A stretch of DNA of 64,000 nucleotides from Hoplostethus atlanticus (taxonomy: Eukaryota; Chordata; Actinopteri; Trachichthyiformes; Trachichthyidae). This document shows, piece after piece, positions 49,744 through 62,757 of this stretch (position 1 is the stretch's first letter; each line of letters starts with the position of its first letter). The notes beneath the pieces are model-generated. The model was not told the origin of the DNA. It made no database searches and worked only from the letters and a program-made list of their open reading frames with translations. Location of the stretch: the NCBI GenBank assembly GCA_034670405.1, contig JAXDDX010000044.1, forward strand, positions 2,040,501-2,104,500. Reading direction: 5' to 3'. The position numbers and the translations under genes were made by a program.

Positions 49744-51876
49744 GTGAGTAAGGGTAATGGCACCAGCAGGCCTACTCTGACTCCTGGGGGTAAACAACAT
49801 ACCACCACAGGGCTTCAGGGGGGGCGGGAGGCAGGAGGGAGAGCCTCAACAAGTGAGCACTTTTACAAGCCAGCCCTCCACACTCCTTTTCCCCTCTCTG
49901 CAATTATCATCAAAGAACATCTGTTAGTTGTTCCTCAGGCACCCTCCCCTCACAAGTGTCCTAGCCTCACCTTGACCCACACTTTCAATTGTATTGGATG
50001 TTATGACTAAAAATAAACAGTGCAAAGGAGTGAGGCTGCCCTTTGTGTGAGCAGGGCGTTTTCCCTCGTGGCTGCGGTGAGGAAAGGATATCCCCCACAC
50101 TAACACACAGCCACTTCCTCCTTCTGCTCATGGCTCCTGACAGGTACATGAACACGGTTGCATCTGTGGTGGATCAGATGTGAGGTACAGGCAGGCTCAC
50201 TTTGTTTCCTGGCTTTTAAGTTGATCCCACTGTCCGTTTCGCTGTTGTCACAGTCCGAACGGGCCTGTCGAAGAGAGGTTCAATAGTTCCTGGCAAGCAA
50301 CCTGATACACACCGAGGTTGTGGTTTGTCCCGTTTCTGTTCCTTGACTGCAATCTATATCACAGGGCCATAGATGTTACCCAAGGAAAGACAGAACGTGC
50401 TGGAAGATTGATGATCCACATCCAGCTAAACGATTGAATGGAAACCCACAACTGAATCAATTCCGAAAAAGGTGCATTACTTCTGAATTTGTTCATAGTC
50501 TATCACGAGATTCCTCACACTGCTATGTAACAAGTGAGTACTTGGTGTAGATGTTATAATTCACCCAGTTCTCATCAGTCACTCGGGTCAATTTGCAAAG
50601 TCACATGAAAGATAGCACTTCCCTACTACAGGGTACATCCAAAGTACAGCATGATAGATAGATAGTCTCTGATCTATGTGTGAAACATACACAATGGCAA
50701 TAGAAATATTTCGAAATGAAAAGATTCTTTTTGAAAATGTGGGTGATTCAACATTTGGCCATTCTGCACATTATTTTGTCATGGGTGTAAAAAAAGAGCA
50801 AACTCAGAAGCGTGTATGGAAACACTCTCTTACACAAGAAATGTGCTGTAGGACCTTGGCCTGTACAGTAATTGTGACCTGAAAATACCAGTTAGCACAT
50901 GTCTGCGAGGGCTTCTTAAATATAAATTAGAGCCAAAACCAACAAAGTTTCACCACCAAAGCATTACCCCCTTTTGCTGAAATCTAAAGCTAAAATCCTT
51001 TAAAGAGTTTTCTGCTGTGTACAGTACAGTTAATGCACCCAAAGGGACTCTAAACACTTAATTTATGAAGCCTTTTTAAATGACTGATGATAGCACACCA
51101 TAAATTAAATTCGTCCTGAGGGAGGGTCCCAGCTGTGTTCCTCAGAAATGATCCACGACTTCGCCTTCTTACGCCTCTCTTTTAGGAAAACCGGGACATT
51201 AAATGACATTGTGTACTGCGGTGTGTGTGTATCTGTCCTCACAGTCCCACAGTCACTGTGGTTCATATTACATCCCCCGCACGACGCGCTACTTCGGTGG
51301 CTACAGGCAATTAAAAACGGATATGTATTACTGTGATTGATTTCTGCGTTACAGTTATTGTACACAAAACGTTAAGAAAGTCAGTGCTGCAACATCCAAC
51401 CAGGGTGGAGTCATTTGCGCTTTATTTTGGAAACTGGATGCATTCCAAACCATCAGTGTTTATCAAACATCCACTGGGTTTCTAGCGTGTAAAAACAAAT
51501 ACAGGTACCCTGAACATTAGAGATATGCTTGCATTGTAGTTTGTTGTTTAGAAAATCCTGAGAGAAATGCTCAATGCTTGCTCTTGGATTATTTCATCCG
51601 CGCAACATGAGAGGGATGTATCTGTCAGACAGCCCCTGAACAAGGAGTTAGTCATACCATCTTATCAGTGTCAATCATTCAGCTGGAACACAGTGAGCTC
51701 CAATCACTCATCAGTGGGTGGTATCAGTAGCACAGCTCTTTTAAAAAGTTGGATTCGAGCTTCCATCAAAGCATGAAGCACTGAGGGTGACAGAGGTTCT
51801 GATAACTCCTGCACATATTACAATTTACAGCTCCCATTACCAGAAGCACTAAAAACAGAATGGTTGACTACAGAGC
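49744..51876. other. Unique noncoding DNA
   Basis: No gene or repeat family recognised. A short GATA repeat lies near 50653. Confidence 0.4.
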
Positions 51877-51896
51877 AAAAAAAAAAGGGGGGGGGG
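51877..51896. repeat. A10-G10 homopolymer pair
   Basis: Ten A followed directly by ten G. Confidence 0.85.
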
Positions 51897-53980
51897 AACC
51901 CAATTACCTCTCCAAATATCTGATGTGTGAGCAGATCGCTTGCCAGGATGTTGTATTTTAGAAACGAGATGGAGGAAGGTTGTGGGAGGGGAGGGGTTCA
52001 GATATAAGATGGGCAGCCTGCTAGTATGTGGTCCGTGATGCCCCATAAATCTTCCTCTATATCTTCTCTGTGGTGATAGCAGAAAGGGATGAGTCGCTCC
52101 CCAACCCCCCTCCATCTCATTCACATGTCTATCTGCCTGTTATCCATGCCCTTGAGCAAAGATTACTGATGCCCTGCCTTTGATATATGACACATCATGT
52201 GCCACAACGTTTCATCCAATGAATTAACCTAGGGAGGGGGGAAAAAAAACAAAAACGTGAACCCTGGCTGCCATCAGTTCCCAGACTTGCTCACAATTCC
52301 TTTTTTGTGCTCATCCTCTCTGATATTGTGGCTGTAAGTATTATGGCTTGCCTAGTTCACCGGTGAAGTGTTATCTGACCTCTGCAGGGCTCTGAATTTT
52401 ATTATCTAGTATGTGTCACCTCAGATGTCACCCACCAAAAAAAATTGTAAATGTGACTCCCAGTGGGTCGGTTCATCCTCCAGCAGAGGTAAAATGCTGT
52501 AATTCTAAAATGATGGCCAGGGTAATTTCCTCTGTTCATTTTGATCTGAGATGTAAGACGGTGCGTTTTTTGAATAGTATGTCTTTCTCGAAAATATGAT
52601 GTAAAATTATATCAGATGTGAATTGCGTCATTCAACAAAATTATATCAACTCTGAAGCGATGGATGGTTAACACAATTCACCCATCTGACTTGAACTATA
52701 GATACACATCATGATATTAAATGATCCGCTTGCATGGTGCATGAGTGTCATCATACAGTTCCCTGTGTACCTTATTGTCTCTCAATCAACCATCTATCAA
52801 GTCTGCTTTCAAAACCAGTGCTCGATTCCTGCATGAAGAAATATTCCACCATTGCAGAGATGATGTGATCAATATTTACTCCTATCATAACTGTGAGCTA
52901 CTGACTCTGTGGCCTTTATGGACACAAAATAAAATTTACAGCAGAATATTGTGATGCTGATATAGGAAGCTGAGTAAAGATGTTTCATCTGAGAGGTTGC
53001 ATCAATTCATTCATAAAAGCGCTCCATTAACAAGAACTGAGGGTGATACACCAATCATGTGCTGCTGTGCAACTGGCAAACCAGTAACTTGCCGTATTTA
53101 TTATGGGCTATTCCATCTGACAGCAGACATTTGCTGTTTTAATTCGGCTGTCTGCTGTTCAATCTCACAAACGGCTTCAGCACGGGGCTCCAACCTGGAA
53201 TTAGCTCCCTCAGCTGAAAATACGTGGTTCACAGATTTAGAGCAGACAGATTATTGTGCTTCGTTAACACGTTGTAACAGATGCTAACTGATTATTGATC
53301 ACTGGGGATGTTGACCAGCAAAATCTGTTCATTATAGGAAATCTATGACACAATGTCGGAGGACACTGCTAAGACGGTCTGTAATGAGTCACAGTAACAT
53401 ATTTTCAAAAAGCAAACTAAAATATAATTAAAAAAATCTAGCTTCGCAAAACAATTATGGTGAATGACTTTAGCTTTACTGCTTTGGTTTTCATTTACTC
53501 AGTCACTTAAAGGTTGACATACATTTAAAAAATATTGAACTCAAATTACATTTACAAATAAGCATTTCAGAAAGACTCAAATGATGGTGGAAAACTCATG
53601 GAAAAAAAAGTTTCCAAGCTAACTTTAAAGACAAGAATTACTGGCACACTTGAGCAAATGACATGAGCAACAGAAAGCCCCATCATAAACAGTGACAGAG
53701 AGTTGTTGGAGAAATATATGGGAGAACCTACATGCAGCGCAGCAGTAAAGTGCCTCTTCACCACCACAAATCTCACATCAGTCTCTGAAAACAGTTTGGA
53801 TCCCACAATGTTATTTTTTTTACAGTCGAGTCACCTGCCTGATACCCTTCAGCCATTTTGTTCAGAAGCTGTCACACACACGCCAGCTATAATATATTGC
53901 CCCACCAATGAGAACAGCTGTAGCCAATCTCCATCCTCTCTCTCCTGGATCCTACTGCCTGTCCAGCATAAAATAATACA
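51897..53980. other. Unique noncoding DNA
   Basis: No gene recognised. Short open frames only. Confidence 0.4.
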
Positions 53981-53984
53981 TCAG

Positions 53985-54370
53985 GATTAATTGATTTCCT
54001 GTCAGTCTCATGGAAAATAATATAAATGTCCATGTAGTCTGTTTCCTGCAGCATTATAATTTTGTACATGGCAAGTAATTTAAGTTTTTTAATTATGCAT
54101 GAGAATGAAAACCCGTGACAAAGTGAGCTGTCGCCCGGCCCAAGGCCACAGCGCTGGCCTTTGTTTGTGCTGAGACAACAATAGCACTTACTTAAGCACA
54201 CATAAATAATATATATGTATTTACATGCTACACATTTCTGTCTGAGAACCACTAGGCGAACCTGAGCGTCAAGGTCAAGGGCTGCCCATTTGTCCAAAGT
54301 AATGACGTTCATTTGGAGCGCATGAATCATCAAACACGCACTCTGAAGCCAAGTGTCAAGAGCAGGAAAG
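53985..54370. promoter_or_regulatory. Candidate conserved regulatory block
   Basis: Contains a perfect extended nuclear-receptor half-site TCAAGGTCA (54269-54277; NR5A/ERR type), ATTATGCAT (54092-54100; POU-like), GCCTTTGTTTGTGC near 54157 (SOX/FOX type) and AATGACGTTC near 54300 (CRE-like half). A 180-codon minus-strand frame covers it but resembles no protein family I know. I favour an enhancer-like element over a gene. Evidence is motif content only. Confidence 0.3.
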
Positions 54371-57300
54371 TCAGGATCACTTTGATTCCCAGCCTCTGAC
54401 AGAAAAATCAGATACTGCGCAAACAACACTCTGAAATACTGGAAGCAATAATGTGTTCTTTCAGAGTAGTTGCCTTAGAGACAGTATATATTTCAAACTC
54501 TATTTCCATTTATGACAGAAGCGCTCATAAAACAAAAGGACAGAAAAGTAAAAGCTCCACATTAAAGATTTACACACAACAGTGTTTACGCGTAGCTCCT
54601 TTCATTGTTCAGGGGATTAATGAGCGGTGGAGAGAATGAGCAAGCATTTCCCTAAGTCAAGCCTAACTAGTGCCAGAGATAGAGCAGGGGAAGGAGAGAG
54701 GAGGGTCATCAGTAGGCCAGGGTCTTAAATCAGACCAAAGGCCAGCCCTGGTGTCAGCTTAGGACCAGAGGGGGAGGAAACTCTCTACAACAACGAGGAG
54801 GGGCTGACTGGGGGCCTATTTGTTGTGGATTTTTTTGCCATTACCAGCTGGGCCTGAAAAAAGCAGCTGGACAAGAGGCTACAGTATGAAAGGTCAAGGC
54901 AGAGAGAGAGAGGCACATGCCTCTGGGTCATGAGGACCGGGAACTATTGGTTATCCAAAACATTCTCTCATATGGATGGCACCGCAGGAGTTTAAAGGTG
55001 GAATGCAGTCAAAACCATTTCAAGCTGAGTTCATGCAAACATGTCTAAAAAGATTTGCAAATGATTTAATAGTTGTTGCATTCTTACCCTCTCAACTGCT
55101 TCAGATCAGTTAGATTGTCTGTCTCAGTAGAGTACCAAGCTATTTCACCAGAGATAAATACAGTACATCAGCAGCTTTGGGCGACATCTTAAAGCATTTT
55201 TGCACCAATTGCTTGCACATATCACATCCTCATTTCAATCTTTCTCACTCGGTCCTATCTGCTCGTACACAACTACAATCTACATGCAATGAAACATGCG
55301 TGCTTTCATCAAGAGTGCACTTTCCAGAGCATCAAAAGGATATGGTTGGACAAACAATCCGATATCCAAGGTTAAGAACACAAGAGATAATAAATCGCTT
55401 GACTGTCATGTTCAATTTTCAAGACGGCATTACCCGGCATTATCCATAACAGGATTTAAATTGTTATCAGGACACTGAACAATCCACTTTGCGTCCGGCG
55501 AGCATCCTGCCTCCAGTGATTCATAGGGAGGAAACAACTATCACATTTTCCACCGTCTCACTGCAGCAGCAGAACACCGGCGCACTTCATGTACTTGGAC
55601 GATTGGTTAAATAAATTGCTTCCATCCTGGCTGCCGCTGACACTCGTGTGACGACTCCTATCAGTTTTAATTGTCTTTCTTCCCTCACTCAGCCTGCGTC
55701 GGTAACTCCTTCCTGCCTCTCTGGCAGGCAAGGCAAGGCCAAGATTAAGTTCCAACAGAGATTTGGGCAGCAAGCAGCAACATGACGTTTCATAAACTAT
55801 TTCACACCTGCCAGGAACTTTGGTTTCTATAGTATTAGCAAAATATCAAGAGAAAAATCAGTTATGTGCAGCATTCAGTCTGACTAAATAAATGTAAAAT
55901 GTAAAACTAAGTATTGCTAATCTTTGCACGTAACTTATTTCACCAAAAAGAAAAAAAATCAATATATACTGAGAATGTCATGGTCATGAATAACTTCTTC
56001 AATTCTATAAATTACTCTTAGACAAGATATTTTATTTTTTAAACTTAAATGTACACTATATGGATGTATATAGATGTTAGGCTTAGGTTTCCAATCCTAA
56101 GGTGTTAACAGGTAGGAGGTACCGAGACAGACAGCCAATGTTACAACTGATCCTAATTGCAGGCACTGAACAGACTGTAGAAAATGTAAGCTGTTGCTGT
56201 TTTTCCTTGGTGTGCGTTTCATTCCAACATCAATCCACCCCAAGCGTATGTATAAATGTAAAAAGAACAAAGCGTTATGACCTCAAAGGAGCATTGAGTA
56301 AGTGAGAGTGATTTACCTGCGACCTATCTTTTTGTTGGAGCACCTTGACTTATTGATATACAATCCATCCAGCTATTTTAGAAAATCTGAAAACAATCAA
56401 GGTGCAGCGCAGCAGAATGCTGAGGCATTAATCACAAAAGGCAGTATTTTATTCCACGCAGCCAGGGGTTTGCTGCAACAGCTGCTAAGCATTCTGGTAA
56501 AGGGAATGATTTATGGCTGTGTAGCAATAACGATGAGACAGAGCCATTACCATATCGACAGCTCCTGAGATGGATTATCCCCATTGATTACTGCATGGCC
56601 TGTTGATAAGTATTTGCTTGAAAGGGGAAAAGGGGGGGAGAGCAAACATGCTAGATGGCCCCGTTCTACAACCTGCAGGAGACATTTCTAACCATGTGGA
56701 CCTGTTCCCAAAGAGATATCTAATCGGTGAAGGAGTATTGACCTTTTCTTAACAGAAATAATTATGTCTGAGGTTATTCTCAGCCATTCATACTCAGATC
56801 AACAGAGAGATGGGAGGTAAATAGCAGGGGGTGATAACCAACAGCAAAGAGAGAGTTCACATGTGTAGGATTTCACAGCTAATGACCGGCCACTGTGATT
56901 CATGCTGCACCTCGCTCCTCTTGCCCATATATCATACCCCACTTTTTCTTTCCACCACCCAGGCTTCCCATCCCACAACCTTGCCAAGGTCAGCTGAAGG
57001 AAACGATACCACTAGACCACCAAGATTTATGAGGGATTTACTCCCATTTCCCTGCCTGTTTACAAAATACACTAACTCTCATGGAGGAGCGTCTTCAGTC
57101 ACCCAGCTGCTTACGATGCAGTAGCCACCTATTGGGTGTCACTAGAGCATGTACCCACCAGCTTGTCTTCGGTGACAGGTGCTAATTGAGAACCGAACAC
57201 AGGTTGCATGCAGCTTAAACCTCAGGGCTGCGTTTTGTTAGCACGCTGGCCAATGAGTACAGTAGATAACCTTGAGCGCGGATACAAAGACACCTATCAT

Positions 57301-57938
57301 AAGAGGCTCCTCATGGATCATGCCGGTACAAAAAGGCAAGTTTAAAAGATGAGGTAAAAAGAGCTTTGTTTACCCCGTTCTGACAAGCCTGCGAGGGAAA
57401 GGGGAGCTTCCATGCTCAGATTAATTGGAAGTGAGGAGCAAGGGGTGGCTGGCCTTCACATGTCCTTGGTGGCCGTAATGAAGGGATAGTGAATGGGTGT
57501 GAGTGTGTTCTCCCCTAGTCGGTGACAGGGTGCTGCCCTGCCCCTTGCTCTGAGAGGACTAGGGCTTTAAATTGCTTCCATTTCTGAGACTCTGATTAAT
57601 GAGAATAGTTCTAATCGGAGTTCCTGAGGCCAACAGCATTAGTCTTAATCTTCCAGGCCCCATCCACCACCAACACTGACATTTAATGTAGTGCTAGTGC
57701 AATGGTAATGAGAATTCATTCGCCAACAAGGGAGCTGACTCCTCTACCCCCCACATAGGCCCTGGATTTGGGAAGGTTATTGGCCCTGAGTTTCAGGGGT
57801 TATTAGTTCTCTGCAGGCCATGAGGTACCTAAAGTATCTTGTGTTTTACGGTCCACTTTGAGGCGCTACAAATTAAACTGGGCTTTAGCACACAGGCGAT
57901 TTAAAGCTCTTTTACACAGCCTAGATGCACAGTCTTGA
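54371..57938. other. Unique noncoding DNA
   Basis: No gene or repeat family recognised. The stretch 57430-57760 looks complex and might be conserved, but no motif is decisive. Confidence 0.4.
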
Positions 57939-57957
57939 TGTGTGTGTGTGTGTGTGT
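57939..57957. repeat. (TG)n microsatellite
   Basis: About nine TG units. Confidence 0.85.
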
Positions 57958-58731
57958 CGATAGGATTAAGTGTGTAAGGAGTGCCCTTACACTCAGTATA
58001 TATGGATTTGACTATATGTGAAAAACAGGCAATCATAAAACAATAGTGTGAAATCAGGCAGCCCTTGTCGACTGAATGAAAGCCATTCCCCGCCGTCAGA
58101 CCTACTTGTACCGATGCAAACAATCCTCCTGTGCTCAGTTAGCAGTAAGTAAATTGCTCTGGGATTTGTATTGCCGGAATGCTTTAGCAGGTAATTCCTC
58201 TCTGTCTTTCATTTTGTTTGTCTGTGTTAAGTTCCCACTCTGCCCCCATCCATTCTCACATCCAGTTCCCGGCTTTGTCCATCCATCAATGGGTGCACTT
58301 TGTCAGTGCTGACTTCATCCTGGCGGCTGCAATCACATCCGAGCAGGGCCTGACTGCCACTAGGGAGCTTTTTCACCTCCCATCTGCATCTCCCCGATCT
58401 GCTGACGGGGCCCCTGACGTGCAGCGTTTTCTATTGCACAGGCAAGCAAAAAACACTAATGCTGCACCTCATTTCTCCAGACTACTCCCGGGCCATGCAC
58501 GGCGATGGAGAGAGCGAGGGAGAAGGAGAGAGGGAGAGTGAATGAGGTGAGATTGAGAGAGGCAGGGGAGGTAAAGAGGGGGACAATTTTCAAAAAGAAT
58601 TGGCTTTCCAGTCAGGCTGCAACTCAATTTGCCTTTTCTTCTCAAATACATCAATAGACATCACAGGTAGAAAATGTATCACTAATTAAGGCTTGATAAA
58701 CTCAACTGTGGTGAGAGAGCGAGAGAAAAAG

Positions 58732-58733
<2 letters not shown>
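57958..58733. other. Unique noncoding DNA
   Basis: No gene recognised. Purine-rich from about 58500 to 58585. Confidence 0.4.

Positions 58734-58778
<45 letters not shown>
58734..58778. repeat. (GA)n microsatellite
   Basis: About 22 uninterrupted GA units, the longest dinucleotide tract in the window. Confidence 0.95.
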
Positions 58779-58784
<6 letters not shown>

Positions 58785-59565
58785 CGGCAATCCTGCATGA
58801 TTGTTAGCAACACTCTTTTCAGACACCTAATATTATGTGAAAAAAAAGGTAATATACTTTGGTTCAATAAAATATTTTTGTGTTTATAAGCAAAGTTATG
58901 ACACACTTATGGACAAACACTGCAACAGAATAAAGCTGATCTACTCCATTATCCAGGGTTCTGCAATTCAACTTATAAAGGAATCAACGGTAGCACCAAC
59001 AATGATCTTCACAAGGAAAAATTCACACATCTCCTCAATGCAGAGTCGTTTACATCAGGGAGCGTTAATTGGACTGCAATGGAGGGTTATTAATAGGCTG
59101 GACATTCCACAATGATCTTGTTATAAATGGGCCCTGTCAAGGCTTTCCTCAACCTCCAAATGAGTATTCTCACTTCACTGCCCCCATCCCAAGCATCAGC
59201 ACCAGCGCCGGATAACAAATGATTGCTATTAACCGTATTGTTAGTAATGATGGCCGAAAACAAACAAAAGTCCATAAATAACAATTTAAGGGGGGGAAAA
59301 ATGAACCCGTAAATACGATAGACACCCTGCCGAGCTGCAGCAGATGACATCTGAGAACCTGAAGAGGCAGAAGAAAAGGGAAGGACTGATACATAACGAT
59401 CAGGTCTCGTCAGTGGGATGAAGATTTGGCTGCTCTGACCTGCCCGGTGCACGACGGGCCCATGCAGGGGTGTAATGTTATTCACAGAAAAACCCCCATT
59501 GAACACTCAGCTGAGTGGGCTTAAACAACAAAGCGGCTCCTGCTCAAGTCGTTTACCCGGACACA
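58779..59565. other. Unique noncoding DNA
   Basis: A 138-codon minus-strand frame (59090-59506) lacks any known domain. Nothing else recognised. Confidence 0.4.
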
Positions 59566-59569
59566 AAGG

Positions 59570-59965
59570 CAATTCCTCATATTAATTAAGCGCTGTCACC
59601 GACATGCTCGCTCCCTCTCGCCAAGCACATGTCCGCTGCTCTGATATGTGGGCTAAGTGTTTTCCCTGATGCCTCGCTCTCAGCCTGCTTTTCACATAAA
59701 GCCTCTAGTGGGAGCCGCTGTTTACAGAGTCAGTTCCACTTACGCAAATCCCCTGCCGTGTAAACAATATCCACGCCGACTAAATGGGAGCTAGCACTGT
59801 ATGTTTACGGCATAAAAAATGTTTATCCAATTAAGTGACACTTCAATAACATAATCCTAAAACCATGAAGGCTTTTAACAAGATTACATGACCTATAGAG
59901 AGGCAAGTGAGTCACCCGTTCTGTAAGATGCTGCTCAATAACATTAACACCAAAGTATGGCCGCA
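59570..59965. promoter_or_regulatory. Candidate conserved regulatory block
   Basis: Complex, repeat-free, with CATATTAATTAAGCGC near 59578, GTGTAAACAATATCC near 59758 and TGTTTAC words (forkhead type, also near 59720 and 59802), TACGCAAATC near 59742 (POU/CEBP-like) and CCAATTAAGTG near 59827. Enhancer-like by texture only. Confidence 0.25.
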
Positions 59966-60421
59966 GTGACACGGAGTACAATCCTCCCAGTGGCCGGTGG
60001 CGGTGGACAACAGCAACAAACTATAACTATGAAATAAGATTTTGCAAAGCCCCTCTTCTGAGGAAAAGCAGCTTATTATTTGAGTGGAGCAGGACTTTAT
60101 GTGGAGCCAACATTGCTCTCACACCAGGGGACACTAATTCTATCATTCAATATATGTAATGTGAAAATAAGGGTCTGTTTGTGCTGAATGGCCAAACACC
60201 AAAATGTGAATGGAAACAGATTCGATTCCCTTAATGTCAGGTCAATAAAAACGCCAACCACACACCTTTCTGCAATAACTCCAGGGAGTACAACCTGAAG
60301 CTAGTGCATCAAAATAACGGGACACATAAAACCAAGGCCCCATGTTATGTGCAGAAACAAATATGGAGAAGAAGGTATCAAAATAATGAAAGATTGTTTA
60401 TGTATTGTGGCATGAAATGGA
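59966..60421. other. Unique noncoding DNA
   Basis: Nothing recognised. Confidence 0.4.
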
Positions 60422-60434
60422 GGGGGGGGGGGGG
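60422..60434. repeat. Poly-G run of 13
   Basis: Thirteen G in a purine-rich context. Confidence 0.85.
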
Positions 60435-61953
60435 TGGTTGTGAAAAAGGCAGTGCAGGGAGAGGTGATGGTGACGGATGGACAGAACTGACAGTGTGGTA
60501 TTCATCCTGCACGCTAGAGCGCACGTCCTGCTAGTGGCGGTCGACAGAGCAATAAATCACAGGCCCTCCATCCTGTATCTACAGCTTATTACATCCACCA
60601 TGACAAATAAATAATAATCCCTGTCAGCACAGCCCTTTGCTCAAGGATTGAGTCTGAAACCGTTTGCTCATCACTCCTATTCCTGAGTGAAAACACCAGA
60701 GCAGGGGAATTGAAAGCCACGGTTTACTGGCCCTCTGAAACTTTGAAAGACAGCGGGAAAAAAAAGACACACAGCAGCCAAAAGATATGTGAAAGATATG
60801 TGAGAGCATGGCAGTGCTGCAGTAGTGATTCAATGTACAATAAAAACACAAAATGCAATGCTGCTCAGTGATCACTATGGTTAGAAATCCTTTGTTATTC
60901 TCAACATTAATTGAATTTCGAAGGGCTCCGTCATTTATTTCCTATATTATATATAAAGGACACACGTATATCCCCATAAAATATGTTTAAGGGCATCGGA
61001 CATCAGACAGGATTGAGCTAAATCAAATATCATTTTCTATTTGGATAGATCCAGCAGATATCTAATTGTTTAATCGATAGATGTGCAGAGCTGCTGGCTC
61101 TATTGTTTGGATCAATACAAATTGATTTACATGTGTCTGCAAAGAAACACATGCTCCTTACTTTCTCGGTTCCCCCGTGCGCCACTACCTCCTATCACAT
61201 GTGCTGTAAAACACATTTCAGGCTTTTGTCCCACATGCCCTTATGTTTCTGTAAATTGTATAAGACCATTTAATCTTCCTTAGATGAGAAACCATTTACT
61301 CAGAACTGTCCTTCAATAAAAAAAATTAAAAGCCCCCATAAAACAGACAGGAGAGTGAAACACCCTCAAGTAAATCACGGCGCATCATTCTTTTAAAAGC
61401 TGATCCTGAATATTTCATGGGTCTGTTTTATTCTGACATTTGTAGATGACTTAAGAGTGTTACACAGAAAATAAAGTGCTGATGAGAGCCCACTGTCATA
61501 AAGGTTACTGAACTGTAAATGGACTGCTCCATCTCCCTAATAATACGTGTAAAATTGTAAACATGCTGAATGATATGAGTGTATGTCCATTCTGCTCCTT
61601 TAGGGATTGTAAAAACATTAATCATAGAATCACTGGGCCGTGCTTATTTGTAAGTACTGGGTCACACCGATCCATGAGAAGGAGTTAAAAACGTACTGCC
61701 ATATACACCTTGAGGTAAACTTCAAACACAAGCAAGTGATAATTCATTGACTCATGTGTCGTCAGATCATTTACAAGCCTAAATACGCCACCTACGTGAG
61801 ACATGGTACGGCAGCAGAATGTGTTTCTGAGCAAGTCAAAGATGAGAATAAGCTGTTAAAGTGCAATGGAACCACATGCTGTTCCCTAGCTAATGATAAA
61901 AACCATTGTTTACTGGGTAAAAAGAGGCAACGCCATGTCATAAACCCGTGATC
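60435..61953. other. Unique noncoding DNA
   Basis: No gene or repeat recognised up to the target duplication of the SINE. Confidence 0.4.
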
Positions 61954-62018
61954 TGTAAGATGTACCTTTTTTTTAAAGATTATTTTTTGGGCATTTTACC
62001 TTTATTTGAGGTAGAGAC

Positions 62019-62757
62019 TAGCTCAAATCAGTAGAGACTAACAACAGATGTACATCCTTCGAAGTCCTTATTCTGCGCCCAACAGCTACGAATCTCCCAT
62101 CATTTATTTAGCAGTACTTTACCGCCAACCCGGGTCCTGTTCGCTCTTCTTAGAAAGGTTCTCCAATTTCATCTCGGACTTAGTGACCCGAGCTGATAAT
62201 ATTCTCATCGTCGGTGATTTTAACATTCACCTGAATAACTCCGCCGATCCTCTCAGTAAGGCCTTCCTAGATCTTATTGATACTTGCGGCCTCACTCAAT
62301 TCGTTAATGAACCAACCCACCCTTGACCTAGTTCTGGCCCGTGGCATACCTGTATCTGCTTTAGTGGTCTCCTCTTATGTGCCCGCCCTATCTGATCACT
62401 ATCTCATTAAATTTGAGATCCAACTGACCTGCCCACGCCAAAAGTGTGAAGATACATATATCAGCCTTCGTATTAATGCTACTGCGGCCTCGTTACTATC
62501 TGAAAAATTGCCCCGTTTTCTCGCAACCACTCTCTGGTTTCATGTTGGCTCACTTGACAATTTCACCAACGAACTAAACTCTAGCCTTACCAACGCACTT
62601 GATTCAATCGCCCTGTTAGTCACTAGAAAACACCACCCTAGGAAATGTGCACCTGTGGTTTACTAACGACACTCGTGCACTTAACAAGTCTGTAGAAAAC
62701 TAGAGCGTAAATGGCTATACACGTAAAGGGCTATACAAATAAATGTGATTTGATTTG
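62019..62757 (+). mobile_element. L2-like LINE with reverse transcriptase deleted, nested in the SINE
   Basis: The insertion holds the C-terminal endonuclease and linker of an L2-type ORF2, then jumps to the family's 3' tail GGGCTATACAAATAAATG plus TTTGA-type repeats. Possible short target duplication AGAGAC (62013-62018 and 62758-62763). GGCTATAC occurs on both sides of the jump (62713-62720 and 62729-62736), suggesting microhomology at the deletion. It shares its last 31 bases with the LINE end at 21500-21716. GTAGAGACTA occurs twice at its left edge (62011 and 62031), so the exact start is uncertain. Confidence 0.85.
62048..62666 (+). pseudogene. LINE AP-type endonuclease fragment
   Basis: Two overlapping plus frames give the second half of an apurinic-type endonuclease, the enzyme that nicks target DNA to prime LINE copying. 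IYLAVLYRQPGS is followed by ILIVGDFNIHLN (GDFN at 62213-62224, a catalytic motif) and LTQFVNEPTHP. A small deletion near 62315 removes the usual stretch after PTH and shifts the frame. LDLVLARG and SDHYLIKFEI then follow in the second frame (SDH at 62391-62399, the catalytic Asp-His pair). The linker LDSIALLVTRKHHPRK and RKLERKW leads to the deletion joint. The endonuclease N-terminus and all of the reverse transcriptase are absent. Confidence 0.9.

Noticed and set aside
53887-54429. 180-codon open frame on the minus strand
   Set aside because: No domain or family resemblance, and no splice or promoter context. Better read as a noncoding, perhaps regulatory block, pending a coding-potential test.
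58076-58145. Possible exon ending TTAGCA before GTAAGTAAAT
   Set aside because: The donor is good, but there is no convincing acceptor upstream and the peptide is not recognised.
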